From Clostridia bacterium (lineage in GTDB: Bacteria; Bacillota_A; Clostridia; Peptostreptococcales; JAAYPU01), in NCBI GenBank assembly GCA_022360735.1, contig JAKSCF010000038.1:1-8586 (forward strand): a stretch of 8,586 nt of DNA, written 5' to 3'. The position numbers and the translations under genes are program-made. Below are positions 6,703-8,586 of this stretch, in pieces (position 1 is the stretch's first letter; each line of letters begins with the position of its first letter). A model generated the notes under the pieces. That model ran no database searches and was not told the DNA's origin. It saw only the letters and a program-made list of their open reading frames with translations.

Positions 6703-6863
6703 CTTTTTCTACCTCCTTTATTCTTTGCTTTTTCTTTACTATCACAATCCATGCTATTATCATGATGACACGACACTTTGCCGTCTTTCATATATTCTAT
6801 CGATTTTAGGATGATGGCTATAGATGCTATAATGGTAAACGCTAACAATATCCAGTTCATCAT
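6699..6863 (-). CDS. 54-residue single-pass membrane micro-protein with Cys/His cluster, FeoB-associated-like
   Basis: A short gene easily missed by length cut-offs. The product starts MMNWILLAFTIIASIAIILK: one N-terminal membrane helix (about 4-19), then a short positively and negatively charged tail with SCHHDNSMDCD (Cys32, His33, His34, Cys40, Asp41) and a basic end (KEKAKNKGGRKR). AGAAGGG precedes the ATG; the next ATG codon is also in frame. It starts 26 bases after the fur stop and its TGA overlaps the DUF2325 ATG, so the coding claim is strong. Size and layout recall FeoB-associated Cys-rich membrane proteins, but it has only two cysteines instead of the usual CxC clusters, and no feoAB is in the window. 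Metal (iron) binding at the inner membrane face is a reasonable guess, not shown. Confidence 0.8.
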   Translation of the reverse strand: MMNWILLAFTIIASIAIILKSIEYMKDGKVSCHHDNSMDCDSKEKAKNKGGRKR

Positions 6864-6889
6864 ATTAGCCCTTCTTTCATTTATTATTG

Positions 6890-7339
6890 TTAAATTTTCT
6901 CATTACAGTTTTTGCAAATCCCATATAAGATAACACGATGGTCTATTACTTTAAAACCTTTCTTGGCCAAAACTTGCATTTCCAGGTTTTCTAATAAATC
7001 TTCTTTTATATCCATCACGTTCCCACACATTTGGCATATCAAATGATGATGCTCATGCTCTTCGTCAGGATTGGCTAACTGATATCGTGAACATCCATCA
7101 TCTAAATAAACACTTTGTATAATCCCTGTATCTTCAAATATCTGTATTGTACGGTAAATCGTTGCAAGACCAATTTGAGGAAATATGTCTTTAACTAATA
7201 GATATATTTCTTCTCTGGTCAAATGATTGCCATTGAATTTTTTTATAATCTCCATCACCGCTTGCCTTTGAGGTGTCAGTTTATATCCATTTTTCTTTAA
7301 TATTCTTTTTATTTCTTTGTCACTGCATATGTACGACAT
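6890..7339 (-). CDS. Fur-family metal-responsive transcriptional repressor (Fur, possibly PerR-like)
   Basis: A 149-residue winged-helix repressor. The N-terminal DNA-binding domain has LTPQRQAVMEII (21-32) and the recognition region GLATIYRTIQIF (57-68). The C-terminal domain has two structural zinc pairs, CQMC (102-105) and CKNC (142-145), and the regulatory-site residues His39, His97 and His99. Two diagnostic positions are mixed: Asp110 in CGNVMDI is the PerR-type choice (Fur usually has Glu), whereas Gln87 in SRYQL replaces the acidic residue expected in both. The nearby palindrome is of Fur type (TGATAAT-n-ATTATCA), not PerR type (TTATAAT-n-ATTATAA), which argues for iron-sensing Fur. 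The start is supported by GGAGGGG. It heads a unit with the micro-protein, DUF2325 and HD-GYP genes, and is likely autoregulated. The exact metal is uncertain. Confidence 0.93.
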   Translation of the reverse strand: MSYICSDKEIKRILKKNGYKLTPQRQAVMEIIKKFNGNHLTREEIYLLVKDIFPQIGLATIYRTIQIFEDTGIIQSVYLDDGCSRYQLANPDEEHEHHHLICQMCGNVMDIKEDLLENLEMQVLAKKGFKVIDHRVILYGICKNCNEKI

Positions 7340-7351
7340 TTAACCCCTCCA

Positions 7352-7372
7352 TATTGATAATTAATATCAATA
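7352..7372. promoter_or_regulatory. second palindrome before fur, weak Fur-box-like operator
   Basis: Perfect 8-bp arms TATTGATA / TATCAATA around ATTAA, ending about 12 bases before the fur start codon. The inner part TGATAAT-T-AATATCA matches the 7-1-7 Fur box at 12 of 14 arm positions. It overlaps the fur leader next to the ribosome binding site, so it may be an accessory operator or an RNA hairpin masking GGAGGGG. Confidence 0.4.
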
Positions 7373-7379
7373 ACTTGTT

Positions 7380-7412
7380 AAAATAAAACTGCCTATTCTC
7401 CTTTTAGGCAGT
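7380..7412 (-). terminator. Rho-independent terminator inside the fur leader
   Basis: Minus strand: ACTGCCTA, loop AAAGGAGAA, TAGGCAGT, then TTTTATTTT. The perfect 8-bp stem plus T-tract is a standard intrinsic terminator. It lies between the Fur-box promoter and the fur start codon, and no protein-coding gene of normal size precedes it, so it must end a non-coding transcript or attenuate fur. The loop reads like a ribosome binding site (AAAGGAG), but no start codon follows at a useful distance. Confidence 0.8.
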
Positions 7413-7427
7413 ACCCTATGATCCCAA

Positions 7428-7442
7428 TTAGATCAATGACAT
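7428..7442 (-). other. 4-codon leader mini-ORF (MSLI)
   Basis: ATG-TCA-TTG-ATC-TAA on the minus strand, with AAAGGGG 8 bases upstream, lies between the Fur box and the leader terminator. The spacing to the ribosome binding site is good. A ribosome finishing here would sit at the first leader hairpin (7419-7435). It may be chance given its length. Confidence 0.25.
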
Positions 7443-7481
7443 AATGGACACCCCTTTCTAACTATAATCATCATTTGTTTG

Positions 7482-7504
7482 ATAATGATAATTATTATCA
7501 TTAT
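7482..7504. promoter_or_regulatory. Fur box: 23-bp perfect palindrome
   Basis: Arms of 11 bases (ATAATGATAAT and its exact complement) surround a central T at 7493. It contains the exact 7-1-7 Fur motif (TGATAAT-T-ATTATCA, 7486-7500), and the stretch from 7481 matches the classical 19-bp Fur consensus GATAATGATAATCATTATC at 18 of 19 positions. It covers about +6 to +28 of the minus-strand transcript, where a bound repressor would block initiation or early elongation. The length is enough for overlapping Fur dimers. Confidence 0.93.
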
Positions 7505-7515
7505 GTCTTAAAAGA

Positions 7516-7544
7516 ATTATAGCACCCTATTTCCCTGCTGTCAA
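7516..7544 (-). promoter_or_regulatory. consensus sigma-A promoter driving the Fur-box leader and fur operon
   Basis: On the minus strand a perfect -35 TTGACA (7544-7539), a 17-base spacer and a perfect -10 TATAAT (7521-7516). This is the strongest promoter in the window. The predicted start near 7509 lies just before the Fur palindrome, as expected for a tightly repressed, otherwise strong promoter. Confidence 0.9.
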
Positions 7545-7774
7545 TAAAAAATGCATTCCTTGTTATCTCATATAAAGTTTATTTACAACTCAAGGTTAGA
7601 CAAGCTTCGACTTTATCGATTGATAAAATGATTAGTGTGCCTTTATTTGCTGTAACTTTTAAAAAATACTTCATAAAGTTATGGTGTTTTACCACCTAAG
7701 TAAAGGAGGGAATAAAGTATGAAGTATTCATAATTAAGGCATATTAGTATTTCTTATTGAATAGGAGGTTACTT
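7545..7774 (+). other. leader/control region of the NCS1 permease
   Basis: No gene of normal size is present. A 6-bp inverted repeat TTTATC-GATT-GATAAA (7612-7627) could be an operator. A weak promoter may be TTGATA (7620-7625), 16 bases, TTTATT (7642-7647). GGTG-TTTTAC-CACC (7684-7697) can form a small hairpin. A mini-ORF of four codons (ATG AAG TAT TCA TAA, 7719-7733) sits behind an ideal AAAGGAGGG site, 41 bases before the permease ATG. I recognise no purine or other riboswitch core here. Confidence 0.4.
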
Positions 7775-8586
7775 ATGGCAAACAAAACTATTGAAAAGTG
7801 GCAAGATAACGAGCATATGCTTACCCCTGTACCCATATCTGAAAGACGGCCAACATGGAAACAAATTCTTGTTTGGGTCGGATTTGGTTACGTTGTTACA
7901 GGTCTATTTGTTGGAGGTATTCTAGCCGGCTTTGGCGGACAGCCCGGTGTCTCTCCCGGTGTCGCTGTTTGGGCAGTTATTTTGGGAATGGGTACCTTAT
8001 TTATCATTACTTCTTTATTAGGTATTATGGCTCAAAGAACAGGTATGAGCTTAGCTTTGGTCAGTAGATATTCATACGGACAAAAAGGGGCTAGCATACC
8101 TATGATCGTCATGGCTTTGCTTACCCTGGGATGGTTTGCAAGTATCACTGGAATGGTGGGACAGATATGGGGTTCTTTTATAGGCAATCCATCCGGTATT
8201 ACTGTTTTCAACCCGGCTTCTGTAGGGTTTGAAAACATTCCGCCTATCACTTTAGAGATATTCCTTTCAAGTGTTGTCTTTGGATTAGTATTCACGATTT
8301 CTGCTTTCTATGGTATAAAAGCAATAGAAACCATTGCGGTGCCCGTAGCTCCAATCATTTTAGCCATCGCTATTTTCGTAGGCTTTGGCATGTTAAATGA
8401 AGGCGGCGGTTACAAAGCATTTGTTTCGGAAGCTAATACAATTAGCGGATTAGGATTAGGTAATGCTATAACAGTTGTTGTAGGGAGCTGGATAGCCGGT
8501 GCAGTTATGGGTGTGGACTTATTCAGATTCAATAAAACCATCAAAGCTGTATTTTGGGGAGCAGCAGCTTGTTTTATTTTTACCAA
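7775..8586 (+). CDS. NCS1 family cytosine/purine permease (CodB-like), partial
   Basis: The first 270 codons of a membrane transporter; the gene runs off the right edge. AGGAGG lies 8 bases before the ATG. The N-terminal tail ends in LTPVPISERRPTWKQ (16-30), the usual NCS1 lead-in, followed by hydrophobic segments at about 31-53, 62-85, 107-128, 158-180, 184-206, 226-247 and 256-270. Stretches matching CodB: SRYSYGQKGA (97-106, compare RFSFGVKGS), LGWFASITGM (118-127, compare VGWFGVGVAM), AVPVAPIILA (188-197) and GVDLFRFNK (246-254, compare ADFVRFGR). NCS1 proteins import nucleobases or related compounds such as cytosine, allantoin or hydantoins with Na+ or H+; the substrate cannot be fixed from the partial sequence. 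It is transcribed divergently from fur, and the Fur box lies about 270 bases upstream, so Fur control of this gene is not evident. Confidence 0.9.
   Translation, partial: MANKTIEKWQDNEHMLTPVPISERRPTWKQILVWVGFGYVVTGLFVGGILAGFGGQPGVSPGVAVWAVILGMGTLFIITSLLGIMAQRTGMSLALVSRYSYGQKGASIPMIVMALLTLGWFASITGMVGQIWGSFIGNPSGITVFNPASVGFENIPPITLEIFLSSVVFGLVFTISAFYGIKAIETIAVPVAPIILAIAIFVGFGMLNEGGGYKAFVSEANTISGLGLGNAITVVVGSWIAGAVMGVDLFRFNKTIKAVFWGAAACFIFT

Larger units (their letters stand above)
7380..7509 (-). ncRNA. candidate Fur-repressed small RNA or attenuated fur leader
   Basis: Transcription from the consensus promoter at 7516-7544 should start near 7509. It would run through the Fur palindrome, a 5-bp hairpin (TGATC / GATCA, 7419-7435) and a short G-rich stretch, and stop at the terminator at about 7380, giving an RNA of about 130 bases. 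The only possible reading frame is a 4-codon one at 7428-7442. Fur-repressed sRNAs that spare iron are well known (RyhB in Escherichia coli, FsrA in Bacillus subtilis). Since I see no other promoter before fur, some transcripts must read through into it, so an attenuator is the alternative. Confidence 0.5.

Noticed and set aside
7482..7504. PerR box instead of Fur box
   Set aside because: The core reads TGATAAT-n-ATTATCA. A PerR box would have TTATAAT-n-ATTATAA; the G and C at the arm positions fit Fur.
7561..7774. Purine or other nucleobase riboswitch before the permease
   Set aside because: The conserved purine-aptamer junction and loop sequences are absent, and no terminator hairpin precedes the permease start.
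8032..8295. Open frame on the minus strand inside the NCS1 permease gene
   Set aside because: The plus-strand frame carries clear NCS1 motifs and a strong ribosome binding site; the opposite frame is a shadow.
1..8586. CRISPR arrays, tRNA or rRNA genes
   Set aside because: No regularly spaced repeats, cloverleaf-like sequences or rRNA signatures were seen on either strand.

Overview
The window is AT-rich DNA with strong GGAGG-type ribosome binding sites, tightly packed minus-strand operons and Rho-independent terminators. Gene content (Opp/App peptide importer, YibE/F protein, stand-alone HD-GYP, DUF2325, Fur-family repressor, CodB-like permease) and codon use point to a low-GC Firmicute, most likely of class Clostridia. 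I cannot name a genus. Seven complete genes and one micro-gene lie on the minus strand. The left edge holds the start of a damaged minus-strand gene, and the right edge holds a plus-strand gene that runs out of the window.

Read in the direction of minus-strand transcription, a divergent control region (about 7340-7774) separates the rightmost plus-strand gene, a partial NCS1 cytosine/purine permease, from a Fur-family regulator. That region contains a textbook minus-strand promoter (TTGACA-17-TATAAT), a 23-bp perfect Fur palindrome just downstream of the predicted start, and then a Rho-independent terminator before the fur start codon. This layout implies a Fur-repressed small RNA or an attenuated leader. 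The fur gene is followed by a 54-codon Cys/His membrane micro-protein resembling FeoB-associated proteins (no ORF of usual length, overlaps the next gene by ATGA), then DUF2325, then a stand-alone HD-GYP domain protein. These four look like one transcription unit ending at a strong hairpin terminator at 5644-5684.

The next stretch (5438-5712) has no gene. It holds that terminator, a 15-bp perfect inverted repeat, and a compact GC-rich element closed by an 11-bp stem that I could not assign to any RNA family. A promoter immediately before the YibE/F gene follows. YibE/F is an 8-segment membrane protein of unknown function.

The left half is an Opp/App-type peptide ABC importer in the order oppB-oppC-oppD-oppF (two permeases, two ATPases), with start/stop junctions that touch or overlap, closed by a terminator at 228-247. 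Immediately downstream, and with its own promoter and ribosome binding site, is the expected lipoprotein substrate-binding protein oppA. Its reading frame is interrupted by an in-frame TAA four codons after the lipobox cysteine, with recognisable OppA sequence continuing in the same frame to the window edge. The importer may therefore lack its cognate binding protein in this strain.
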